A DNA stretch of 64,000 nt, taken from NCBI GenBank assembly GCA_900708905.1, contig CAADRB010000010.1, positions 3,607,048 to 3,671,047 of the forward strand, written 5' to 3'. Source of the stretch: Hymenolepis diminuta. Lineage: Eukaryota; Platyhelminthes; Cestoda; Cyclophyllidea; Hymenolepididae. Position 1 is the first letter of the stretch, and the number at the start of each line of letters is the position of its first letter. This document shows positions 25,100 to 35,200 of the stretch, piece by piece. The notes under the pieces were generated by a model. The model saw nothing but the letters and a program-made list of their open reading frames with translations, was not told the DNA's origin and did not search any database. A program made the position numbers and the translations under genes.

Positions 25100-25420
25100 C
25101 CATGCAATGATGCTGGACCAACAGGAGAATCACAAGTTTCCTACCAGAGTATGCGCAGGATACTACTAATCTGCCCATGACGAGTGTTGAAAAAAGTCGT
25201 TCTTCAGCTGTTGGCTGAAGTGCAGTGGTCGAAGTGCACTCCTACTGAACCAGAGTTCATTAGATTAGTGCTCATCGGTGTACAATCAAATGCAGTGATT
25301 AATTCCGATCAATAAGAGGAGTGATAGGATGCAAGCTTCTCGTCAGAGCTGCTTCGAGTTACCCTTTTTCTACCCGGGTTAAGCGTTGTTAACACTCCTG
25401 GTGAGCTGTAGAAGTCTTTC
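25100..25420 (+). repeat. Two adjacent SINE-like pieces
   Basis: 25100-25205 ends with 'ctgcccatgacgagtgttga', the 3' tail of the family; 25215-25420 starts again with 'tgcagtggtcgaagtgcac', continues 'gtgctcatcggtgtacaat', 'gatcaataagaggagtgat' and ends 'gttaagcgttgttaacactc'. Order and direction are the same, so the arrangement is head to tail. Confidence 0.5.
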
Positions 25421-26280
25421 CTTCAAGTGGTTATGCGTTGCATTTAAAAATTTTTTTAGAATCATAAATAGGAGGTGTAAGTTAAATTAACATGGGTATA
25501 TTCTTCTCAAGGTCATTGAGGAAGTCATTACAAAGCTAGTATTGGATGAAGAGAAGTCATAAGGGGTCTGCATTCTATCGTCCCCATTAAAGGCCAGAAT
25601 TAACCAGTGTGGTTAACCATCCATATTTCTGGATGTGCTCTCAGAAGCATCGATTTCGTGATATTCACGTTGATCACTGTGACATCGGAGATTAGATAAA
25701 TTCGTATTTTTCACATCGATGGACTAGTTTAAGGTTAACATGACCCCTACGGTTTTGTGTTTGAAATCTAGTCCACGCAAATACTATTATTTTTGTTATT
25801 ATTAGTAGACTTTTAATGTGAGAAAGTTCTCTCTGATAACGTAGTCATAATAAGCATTTTAACGACTGGTTGTTGGATAAGGAGATTCTAAGGTCAATTA
25901 TATTATATTGCTATGAGTTTTTATTGAAGCTCGTAAATATAGAAATAACTGATCCTAATGCGTGTTCCAAAAATTAATTAAATATGTCATTATGGAAATC
26001 TGCTCATCAGGTCATAATGACTTCCTGAATATGTAAAAAATAGTTTGAGCACTGCATTCATTCTCAAGAACGAATAAATGAGGGGATAATTAGTGTCCAG
26101 ATTCACCCGAGTAAAACCCGATAATAACAAATGGAAGCAAAATGCCAAACAAAGCTATGCTTAACTTTTAACCAGGAATAGTTGTAACAGAAATGCAATG
26201 CAAAATCAATGAAATGAATTAAAACATTCCTTTATGAGAAGCATCCAATCTGTTATCCCTCTTGTTGACTACGATGAACC

Positions 26281-26390
26281 AATGCGGCTGACCACCCACA
26301 AACTGGACATGCACCGGTGAACATTGATTTGTGACCTTTGACGTGGACTATGTATATGTCGACCACTGCGCCACTGAGGCACAGAGGATG
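26281..26390 (-). repeat. SINE-like head, inverted
   Basis: On the minus strand this reads 'cctcagtggcgcagtggtcg', with a perfect-looking pol III A box (TGGCGCAGTGG), then 'aaggtcacaaatcaatgttc' in B-box position and 'accggtgcatgt'. It is the clearest tRNA-like head of the family in the window. Not a functional tRNA gene: no cloverleaf can be closed. Confidence 0.6.
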
Positions 26391-28720
26391 CGAATAAGTT
26401 TTTGATACCCAGAGAAGTGATAACGAGCACTGTGTAAAAGGAAGTCATTCCATCAATCTCGTATGACCGGATCTATCTGGTAGAAATAATCGAATCTCTT
26501 TATCAATCTGTTTTTATTTTGAAACGAATAGTATTTGATGAATCCTCCTGCTATACAATTTGCAATTCCCCTTACCTCTAAATTCCCGCCCCGGAATCAC
26601 CTATCTACCAGTCCCAGTGCATCCAGAAGTAGAAGACGAAAGACTGACTCATTACACTTATTTGGTTGTTAAAAATGTGAGCCTGTATTTTGTGATTTTA
26701 TTCACTATAGTTCTAGAAAAGTGTTCATAATTATAATCTGAATTCCGAGTACTGCATTTAAGACAGGGTTCGAAAAGTCAAAATGAGAGAAGAGTAAGGC
26801 GTTATTTTTAAATTCGCCACCTTACTAATTCTAATTTAACCAATTATTTATCGTTCATCTTATTAGACTTGTCCTCTTACTCACCTGAGGCTGATGTTAA
26901 TACCAGTCTCTGATTGACCAACTCATACAATGACGCCAATTCATATTCCACTCAAAATGGACGCAGATGTGATTTGTTACTGAAATCAATGGACAATTGA
27001 AATGATCTTACAAAGAGCATAAGCGAATGCTTTCTGGTCAACCAACACAGATCAGATCTCTGTACAGCAGAACGCAACAGGTAGGTACATGTCGTCACAG
27101 TCATCCCTTCTATCTCTTTGTCAACCACTGCTGTTTTCCTATGAAGAGCTCTAAATTCCTTTCTTCCATTGCTTTTCTGTTCTCTGGTTACAAAGTTCCC
27201 ATTAAGGTCATATCAATTTGAGAGACCGTTATAAGTAATGATGAGTGACTTTTCAATATCGTTTTAGGGATTACTATTGTAATGTGATAATGCCCGGAAA
27301 ATGTGGGTTATTTGATGAGAAAGGCCTAACTGACGGAGCAATCGCGGTGAATGTTTAAGGTTCAGGTGAAATCTATTGAAAATAAAGCCGATTTTAGGGT
27401 AACAGTGTGCTTTCGTTGATTAAGATCTTCGACAAGCGTTTGTCCTTGTGTAGGTTTTATTCAGTGATATATCACAAATTTGACGATAATGTATTAAAAT
27501 TTCAAAGAACTGCTCGATAAAATTCAAGCAAGCGGGATCCGGGACAAAGTAACATTAAATTGCCATCAGATTAAGTACCACTGAACAATATGACTCCACA
27601 AATGTAAAATTTAAGACTTTCGCAGAAAAGGTGGTGCAGTGGAAAAATGTTTAACGAAATGTCTCCGCTTATATGTTTCAGGATAAGTTATAATAACGCA
27701 TACATCCTCAAAAACACGCTCCTCACAATCTCTTCAAACACCCTTAATTATCTTACTACCTCATCTTGTTTGCGAGACTGTTTTGCCGTGTGATAAAATG
27801 ATAATGGAACATCTACTCCTTGTAATCAACGTCATGATTACTTACAAATGATCACTCATTTATGAATAATGCCACACATGACTATTGCAAACATCTAAAG
27901 AAGGCGAGTAGAAAAATAATTCAACAAGGATTTATAAGATAGGGAACAATCGCTACATCAAGTCATATTTCAACTGGATTCTAGATTCATTCAGTTGATC
28001 ACCTATTTAATTAGCTAAACGGACATAGTCCATTACATCATGCCCCATATTTTAAATGCCAGAATATAACCTTTAATTCTTGAATAACTTTTATAACCGG
28101 CTATTAAACTTTGTTTCATACTATGACCTATCATGCAATCACAATAGCGATATTAACATTACTACTCTTGTTTAATTAAACCATTCTCACCTTTTCAATC
28201 AAGCCGAAGCCAAGTTATTTACAACATCTATGATAAGCTACTGATACACATATAAGTAGATACATAAATTTATTGGCATGCAATCAGGAGATGGGAGGCG
28301 ACACGTGAGTTGTAGATGAAAAAATGAGTCTCGTGAAAAAACATCAAAGCAAGAAGAATGAATTGGATAGATTGCAGAGATTAGCTAAATACGCGTATTG
28401 CCGGGAGATTTAGGGAGAGAAGGAGATTCTTCCTCTTTGATGACGATAAATCATATTTTAAGACATAGCTCAGATACAATCATCATCACGATCAGCTATG
28501 ATAGGATGAGTCGTAAGTGCTGTAAAGAGAAATTACGCAGGCGATGGACATTCGGTGTAGAAAAAAGGAACAAATAAGGAAATGGGCCGGTAGGGGATAA
28601 GTCAGAATACTCCCCCTTATGCGCACACGGGGACAGAGAGCGAGTGCAGATTATCAAGTTCGGTGGAAAAAAGGACATTCACCATGTATACAGAAGAATA
28701 AATTAAAAGCTATCTATCTC

Positions 28721-30894
28721 TCATTGCTTGCCCAATATTTGACGGGCCATTTGTACCACCATCTGAGCAGAACGACTTTCTCCCAGAGCTAACCGTCGCC
28801 ATTTCCTCTAAAAGAATTAAGAAAAAGGGTAATCTAACCCTAATCTGTTAAACTCAACCGAATACAATTTGCACTTACACTGTGTGATATTTGCAGAATA
28901 CGTCTGATTGTGAATTCTGGATTTTTCGTGACTGGATAGGGTAGCCTGTGTTTAGCAGGAGGTAAGGGATTAGGCGGTTGTAGTCTCTGAAGTGATACAT
29001 TCTGTTGAGGGATAGTGATAACCGGTGACGATGTTCGAATCGGCGCAATAGGAGGATTAGCAGCCATACGATTCCAAACCGTCATTTTTGCCGTCGATAT
29101 AGCTATGGAATCACTGTTTGAAGGTATTGGACGATGGAGAGGATAAGTAACTGTTGAAGTTAATTGTTGTCGTGGCGCAGAAGTAGAGGGCATGACATTG
29201 AACCTCCTTATCAGTGAACCGTAACCACTATTTCCAACGACCTTTGGTACTACTGGAGTTCGTGGAGGCTATAATTGGGAAAAAAGAAGAGTTAGAACCA
29301 CAATGGAATTATAAAACGATGTATTTTGAAGAGAAACACACCGGGAAATTCGGAGAGGAGACACCGGTTAGACTGTTTGCCGAATCCCGAAATAATGCAC
29401 GGGGTTTAAAGGATGAATCAGTATTTCTTCGTTTACCGGTGGAAGTTGGAATACCCAGAGTGTTGAAATCGGAAATGGGACTGGAGAGATGGAAAGACTG
29501 TTGGTCAGATGCGTTGAGAGTTTTGGATGGCGTCTGCACCACAAAATATTCAGGGATGGGGGGATTTTTAAAGGGAGAAAGAGTATCATCATTAAGTAAA
29601 TCGAAGTTTATGTCCTGCAGTTTATCGGGAGACGTGAACGACAGAGTTTCTTCTGCCTGTGTTCGCCTTCTTTTTTCTAGCGGTTGCAAATCCGGAATTG
29701 AGGCACTAAAATTAACCAGCCCGCTAATCAAAATCGCCTCGCCAACGGAATTCCTTCCATCAAACAAAAATCAATAAATCTTACCTCGGGTTAGGAATAT
29801 TCTCTTGATTATCAGACATAACTGAAATAGCGGAGTTATTCTACAACAAAATAACGTGGGATAGACAAGTACGGTTATGCAATTTTCGTTAAGCGTGGAT
29901 AACACTACGAGGTCAACGAACGAGAAACTTAAGGTCAAGAAACCTATGGTAGGAATAACACGTTATCTAGGTAATACAAATTTTCTATACTCTAACACGG
30001 CATGGAATTAAGTAAACAACATAAAATCGATAAATAGAACAAATAACACAAGTTACCGCAATAAGCGAACTTGATGGATAAAAAGTTGCCGGTAAAAACG
30101 CATATCACTATCCAAAACTCACAGAATATTAATCATTTCCCGCTCCAACATATTAGCAATCTTATCAGCAGAATTCAGAAAAGTGATTAAATTTGGACTA
30201 ACAATTAATAAAAAATAATTTCATTAACGAAGGTTAAACAGAAGTATTACTGATCTATGCCGTCTTCAGAACTATCTCTAAATGAAATTTGTTAAACTAG
30301 AAAACCACTCAGCTATCAGCTCTCACAATCGAATAAAAAGTGCTTAGTTTACTAAACGTTTTGAGAAAAATACCCTATTAGTAAGAAGGATCTGATAAAT
30401 AACGATTAAAATTATTATAAATTAGCTTACATTTACTGAAGCGACCAAGTTATTCTCATCTGAGCAACTTGAATCTTGATACCGCTTATTGAGTCGAGAA
30501 TCTTCATTGAGTGGCATTAGAGGTCTAAAAACAAGGAAAGTTTCAGTAAAATAGACTAAAAAGGGATATCTAATTTCTATGACGAACGAAATCTTACCGT
30601 TCATTTGAAGAAGCAAGTGGTTGGGAACGAGTATATGTCATCGGACTATGCGATTGCTCAGTTTTGATTTCCCACTGCATCCCATTGGAATTAGTAGCTA
30701 GAATTATCGCATTGTTTTTAATTTCCGAAAATCTACGAGAAGTGTCCCTTGAAAATGCAGTTATTTCATCGTACTGAATTCTAGAGTACTATGAAATGAT
30801 AAATCGTGAATAAATACCTTTGATTTGCAGGAATAACTTGGTTATAATCATGAATCTGCAAATCTCCCACATGTGGGATGAGCTTCATAAACAT
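28721..30894 (-). CDS. Uncharacterised 432-aa S/T-P-rich protein, seven exons
   Basis: Exons 30818-30894, 30598-30780, 30431-30524, 29785-29840, 29342-29753, 28879-29268, 28721-28807; introns 37, 73, 590, 31, 73 and 71 nt, all GT-AG and in phase, ending in TGA. Residues 1-136 include KLIPHVGDLQIHDYNQVIPA, RDTSRRFSEIKNNAIIL and MSDNQENIPNPR. Residues 164-167 (KRRR) look like a nuclear localisation signal. The centre is rich in Ser/Thr-Pro sites (FTSPDK, TLSPFK, QTPSKT, SSPISD, VSSPNF, RTPVVP), as in proline-directed-kinase substrates. The C-terminus is basic and helical (TIRRILQISHS, KWRRLALGESRSAQMVV, ARQILGKQ). This suggests a nuclear phosphoprotein, but I do not recognise the family. The first in-window ATG at 30894 may not be the start: the frame is also open a few codons upstream behind a possible acceptor (TCGAATAG), so an additional 5' exon is possible. 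A 187-codon frame on the other strand (29214-29777) is only its antisense shadow. Confidence 0.75.
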
Positions 30895-32252
30895 ATCGAA
30901 ATTCTATTCGATAAGAGATTCACGACGCTGATTGCTTTATCAGAATTTCTGTGTAGATATCTGACAATAAACTAACAAAGGAAAAGTCACAGCCAATATT
31001 AAGCTGAGATAAAAGAGAAAGTAAAAGAAAGGAACAATATGTGAAGCCCACTAAAGCCTAAGTTCGTTATAGAAAGGGAGCATTGGATTAATAGTCAAAA
31101 ATACGAAGCCTAGCATGTAAACATTATTGCGATCTCAAACAGCTGCTCGTATTAAAAACTTAAAATTATTGTAAATAAAATAAAAGATATTAAAGGATTT
31201 TAACTAAGTGAATCGGTATAATATATGACCAATAAATCATACACTTTGCATCTACGTTAATCAACTTCTTCATAATAAAGACCCAAAGGCAGCCGCAACA
31301 TACCAATCAGACTATGCGCACAGCGTAGCATATGTGTTTGCTACTCAGTAAAACGATAATTACTGACCCTTAAATAAATGTTATTTGTTCATTTATAAAA
31401 GCAGAAGTATTGTTTTGCTTATTAATTGCTTTAATTAGCCGTATTTTGTTAATATCTATTGCAAAATTTGTTGGACATTGAAGTTGAATCAGCGGAATTG
31501 GGCTAGCTTTTCATGATATATATTTTCCCATTACCAAAATATCAGTTTTATTTTAATTTTTAGTAAGACTTTCTCTTTATACTATGAGAAATTTGGTAAC
31601 TTTTTGAAGCTGCAATCCTTAATTTTCTAATATTGGGAAAATCTACTTATCGGTATCATATTGTGTTTAATCGAAAACGAGTATACAGGAGACGTTGCTT
31701 TACCCTATTAATTCTCTTTCGAAATCCTTTTTAATTCTAAGTCTATGTACATACCCTTCTTAAATTATTGCAAAACGCAGTTGATTGCTTATTTAGCTGA
31801 TTTTTCCCAAACATTTGTTTGAATCAAAATATCGGTCGAGATCGTATCATCTCAATGATTAAGACCTTTTGAAGCGACTCTGTCAAAGATATAAACACCT
31901 TGTTGACAGTTTACTCTATATATTCCATTCACTTTATCAAAATACAATTCTGAATACCACTGGACAGAATCTATTACAGTCAAAATCCACCACAACAATA
32001 AAAATGTAGCAGAAGGAATGTCGACATGTAGGTTAAGCAGACAAAAGTAGGACAACACAAGGGCCGAAAGACTTGAACAACCACAGTACACTTTCAGGGA
32101 GAATACTGAAGTATGGGGATAATTTGGTGGGCGATTTACAGAAGAGACAACCACAGTTTAACAAAAGCAATAGTCAAGTGTAAATATTGTTGTTTTAAAT
32201 TACAAATGACATGTCAAAAGATGTGAAATCGATATTTCTTTGAAAATAAGTA
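30895..32252. other. Intergenic gap with an isolated membrane-protein-like frame
   Basis: Separates the 432-aa gene from the 3' end of the SGSM gene, both on the minus strand. Apart from the ABCC-like stretch at 31933-32105, it is AT-rich and shows no exon-like sequence. Confidence 0.5.
31933..32105 (-). pseudogene. Isolated fragment resembling an ABCC (MRP) N-terminal membrane segment
   Basis: On the minus strand an acceptor (ending ACTTCAG) is followed by an open frame reading YCGCSSLSALVLSYFCLLNL, VDIPSATFLLLWWILTVID and SVQWYSELYFDK. A hydrophobic span, a short loop with 'Ser-Ala' before an FLLLWW segment, and another span is the pattern of the TMD0 region of multidrug-resistance-associated ABC transporters. 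No other ABCC exon (Walker A, LSGGQ, Walker B) is visible on either side. It is therefore either a stranded exon, a pseudogene scrap, or chance hydrophobic sequence. Confidence 0.27.
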
Positions 32253-35200
32253 CTAATGCTCAGTGGAAAGAGTTTTTGTTCGGGAAGTTCGCTTCGGGTT
32301 GATGGACGAGACTATTGTCTGTAATCGATAGATCAGGTCTCTTGCAAAATTCAATAATCTCGGCAGATCATGTTGTTCGGCTCTCTCTGAAACGGCATGT
32401 AAACATCAAGTAATAAAACTTCAAGACGTTTTAGGCGATTATAACGCTTTGCATCTCATTACGGTAGTCAAACAATAAAGTTCAATAAAGGCTTACCGTT
32501 GTAAAATCTTATTATATCAGTATAATCGAGGCAGTAGAAGAGAATTATATCGCGGTAATACTGAATCAAGGCAAATGCAATGAATATTTCAAAATCAGGG
32601 CAGACCAACCGAGTGGAAGTCCAAATCGTTTCCCACGCAAGGAAAACATCGCCATACTTGAATTCTATAATCAAAAAAATTTGCGAGTGTTTAATAAATT
32701 TCACTCTTGAAATGATTGACTAATGGCCTAATATAACTCGCCTCTTTTAAAATCTAATAGGAGCCATCGGTAGAAGTAGAGATGAGAGTTGTCCTCATTT
32801 AAATGCATATGTTCTGCGAGAACTGGATCCAAAACCTGAAATTGAATAATACAATCATTAAATTTTAAGATATATTACGTTGATAGAGTCAAAGGTGCGA
32901 TGTGCCTTAGACTTATTCAATCAGGGAAGCATTTTCCCACAAATAAAAGCTGGAAAGTAATTTTCTCAGAAAAGACAAGAAACCATTATAAAAATTCTAT
33001 CCCCTTCGTGAGTCTGCTAATCATTGTTATTCATTTCAGATTAATGCTCCACTTTTGCCTTTCTTACCTTGTTACACTCGTTATATCTGTTCTCATTTGC
33101 GTGACTACTACAAATCAAAATTTCGAAAATTGTTTTATGATCACTTAATGCAACAAGGAGTAATAAATTAGGCCATCACAACATTAAGAAGACGACATTC
33201 CGCAGGCTGCTTTATATTTGCTTTGAACAAATTGCGGTATTCGAAAATGGTATAAATTTGGCTCGCCAATGACGCAGCGCTTAACGTGCTTGTCTGCAAA
33301 TTCGATGCGAGCGAAACGACCAACCGCAAAACTGGATTAGTTTAATAGATAAATGGGGTGGCAGAATTTACATTTCTAGCCAAGATGCTAACATTCTTTC
33401 TAAGAGGAGGGTTAAAAAACGTTTGTCAAATCAGGAGTCGCGAGATCAATACCCATTGATACACATCCAGTAGCGTGGATGACCAACCGCTCCGATTAAT
33501 TCTGGCCAATAATAGAGGTGATAGAAGGTGAGTTTCCCGCAATAACGACTCTAGAATACATTCCTCCTATCCCCCCCCCCCCAATTGTCCCAATGGGGGT
33601 GGGAAGTTTCTTAAATATGTGTGGGGATTATTACAAATTCAGCATTAACTCAATTATACTAAAATGATTGTATTAATTATAATTACGATGTACTCGAAAA
33701 ATTCTCTTCAACCTATTTATAAAAGTGGTGTCATTGAGTTCTCCTAATTTTTGCTTCAATGTGAATTTCATAGAAACTTAATCCTATAGCTTGCCAAGTA
33801 ACAAGAAACTCAATCCCCGTTGAATGTTCAAATTCAGAGGCTTTCAATAAGACTTCAATGAGATTTTATCATCTTAAGCTGTGAATGCGGCAAAATTTCA
33901 GCCGTCAAAAGATTAGTCCCTTTAGTCAAGGCTATTTTAAGGTAATAAAACTAACTGCAATTATTCAAACTGGAATTTAACAACATCGAAATCTAAAATA
34001 GAAGACTAAGATTTCAGATTCGATAGCTATAGAATAACTAACTAACTCACAAATCATACTTTTCGAATATTCAATAACTATTTGTTTTTCCAAATGTTAT
34101 ATCTGCTATATATATACAAGCTTGCCGGCATTTCCAAGCACTGGTTCGGCTCACCTCAATAAGGTTTCGAAGTCCTTCAAACTGTCTATTAATCCTGGTA
34201 CTTCCATTCGGGAGTGGTCCGACATCACTCTGTTTCGCAATTTGGCCATTTGTACCCCGATGATTATTCGCTTCTTCCAATATCTGCTGTTTAGTCTTCG
34301 GCCTTGTGTAATCATACCTTCGATTAGGCGCCCTCTCAAAAGACATTTTTTCAAGGAACTGGGGAAGAATTATCCCTGCAGATGCAGCTACTTCTGCATT
34401 GACCACAGCAGCGCCAGAAACCAGAGGAAAGTTTTTCAACATGGTAATCATGAGTTGGGAGAAACAGGAGTAAGTCAGAGCTTCATCTTCTAGGACCACT
34501 AAGAGTGGAGCCAGGAGATCGCACATCCCCTGAACATAGCCAATGTCCATATGCTGCCAGATCCATGTGCACATGATGGTTCGAAGACGATAAAGGTTGG
34601 CAGATATATCGAGACTGGCGACGCATAGTCCGCCGGTGGACTGTTCTAACATTACTGCCTGGGGATTTTCTCCAGTAGATAAGTCTACATGAGAGATAAG
34701 ACGTGTTTTTGAGTAGCACTCAGCAGACTCTGCTAGATTGAGAAATTAACTTGCCTTTGGAGAAATAGTAGTAGTTTCGATCACATCTGGCTACATCTTT
34801 ATCGATCCTCTGGATATTCACGGAAAGAGCTTCCAGAACTTCACTCTGAAAGAAAGATCAGAAAAACATCCCTCAAATCGAATCAAACAAAAAGTATTAT
34901 TAATAATATCTTATTAAAGAACCTGGCAACCTTCAAGGTGGTAGTTTGAAGTGATATTTATAATAAGTTTTGTCTTTTAATATAATATAATTCAACGACT
35001 GGCCTCATAAACTACTGCACACAAGTGCTTGACCTTAGTCAATTAGGACACTTTGATATGTTATCAGAACAACTAGTCTTTCGCTAATTGACCAAGAAAG
35101 AAAATCAGCCTCGACTTGTAAGACTAATATTAGAAAACCTAGATGCAAAATCAATAGATGTTAAGTTCGTTAGGTAATTATTTCAAACTTAAAGGGAATT

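Larger units (their letters stand above)
23153..28720. other. Gene-free, repeat-bearing intergenic region
   Basis: About 5.6 kb between the 239-aa gene and the next gene. It contains a possible LTR-element relic (23880-24300), a diverged copy of the 50-bp repeat (24385-24437), two adjacent SINE-like pieces (25100-25420) and an inverted SINE-like head (26281-26390). Open frames at 24555-24788 and 27027-27221 have no splice or family support. Confidence 0.55.

Noticed and set aside
26281..26390. Possible tRNA gene because of a strong A box
   Set aside because: No acceptor-stem pairing, anticodon arm or TTCRANNY loop can be closed; it is a SINE-like head.
29214..29777. 187-codon plus-strand open frame, the second longest in the window
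   Set aside because: It is exactly antisense to exons 5 and 6 of the 432-aa minus-strand gene, whose splice sites and phases are consistent; the plus frame crosses the 73-nt intron without need and has no family resemblance.
34122..34493. 123-codon plus-strand open frame
   Set aside because: Antisense shadow of the SGSM TBC exon 34155-34684.
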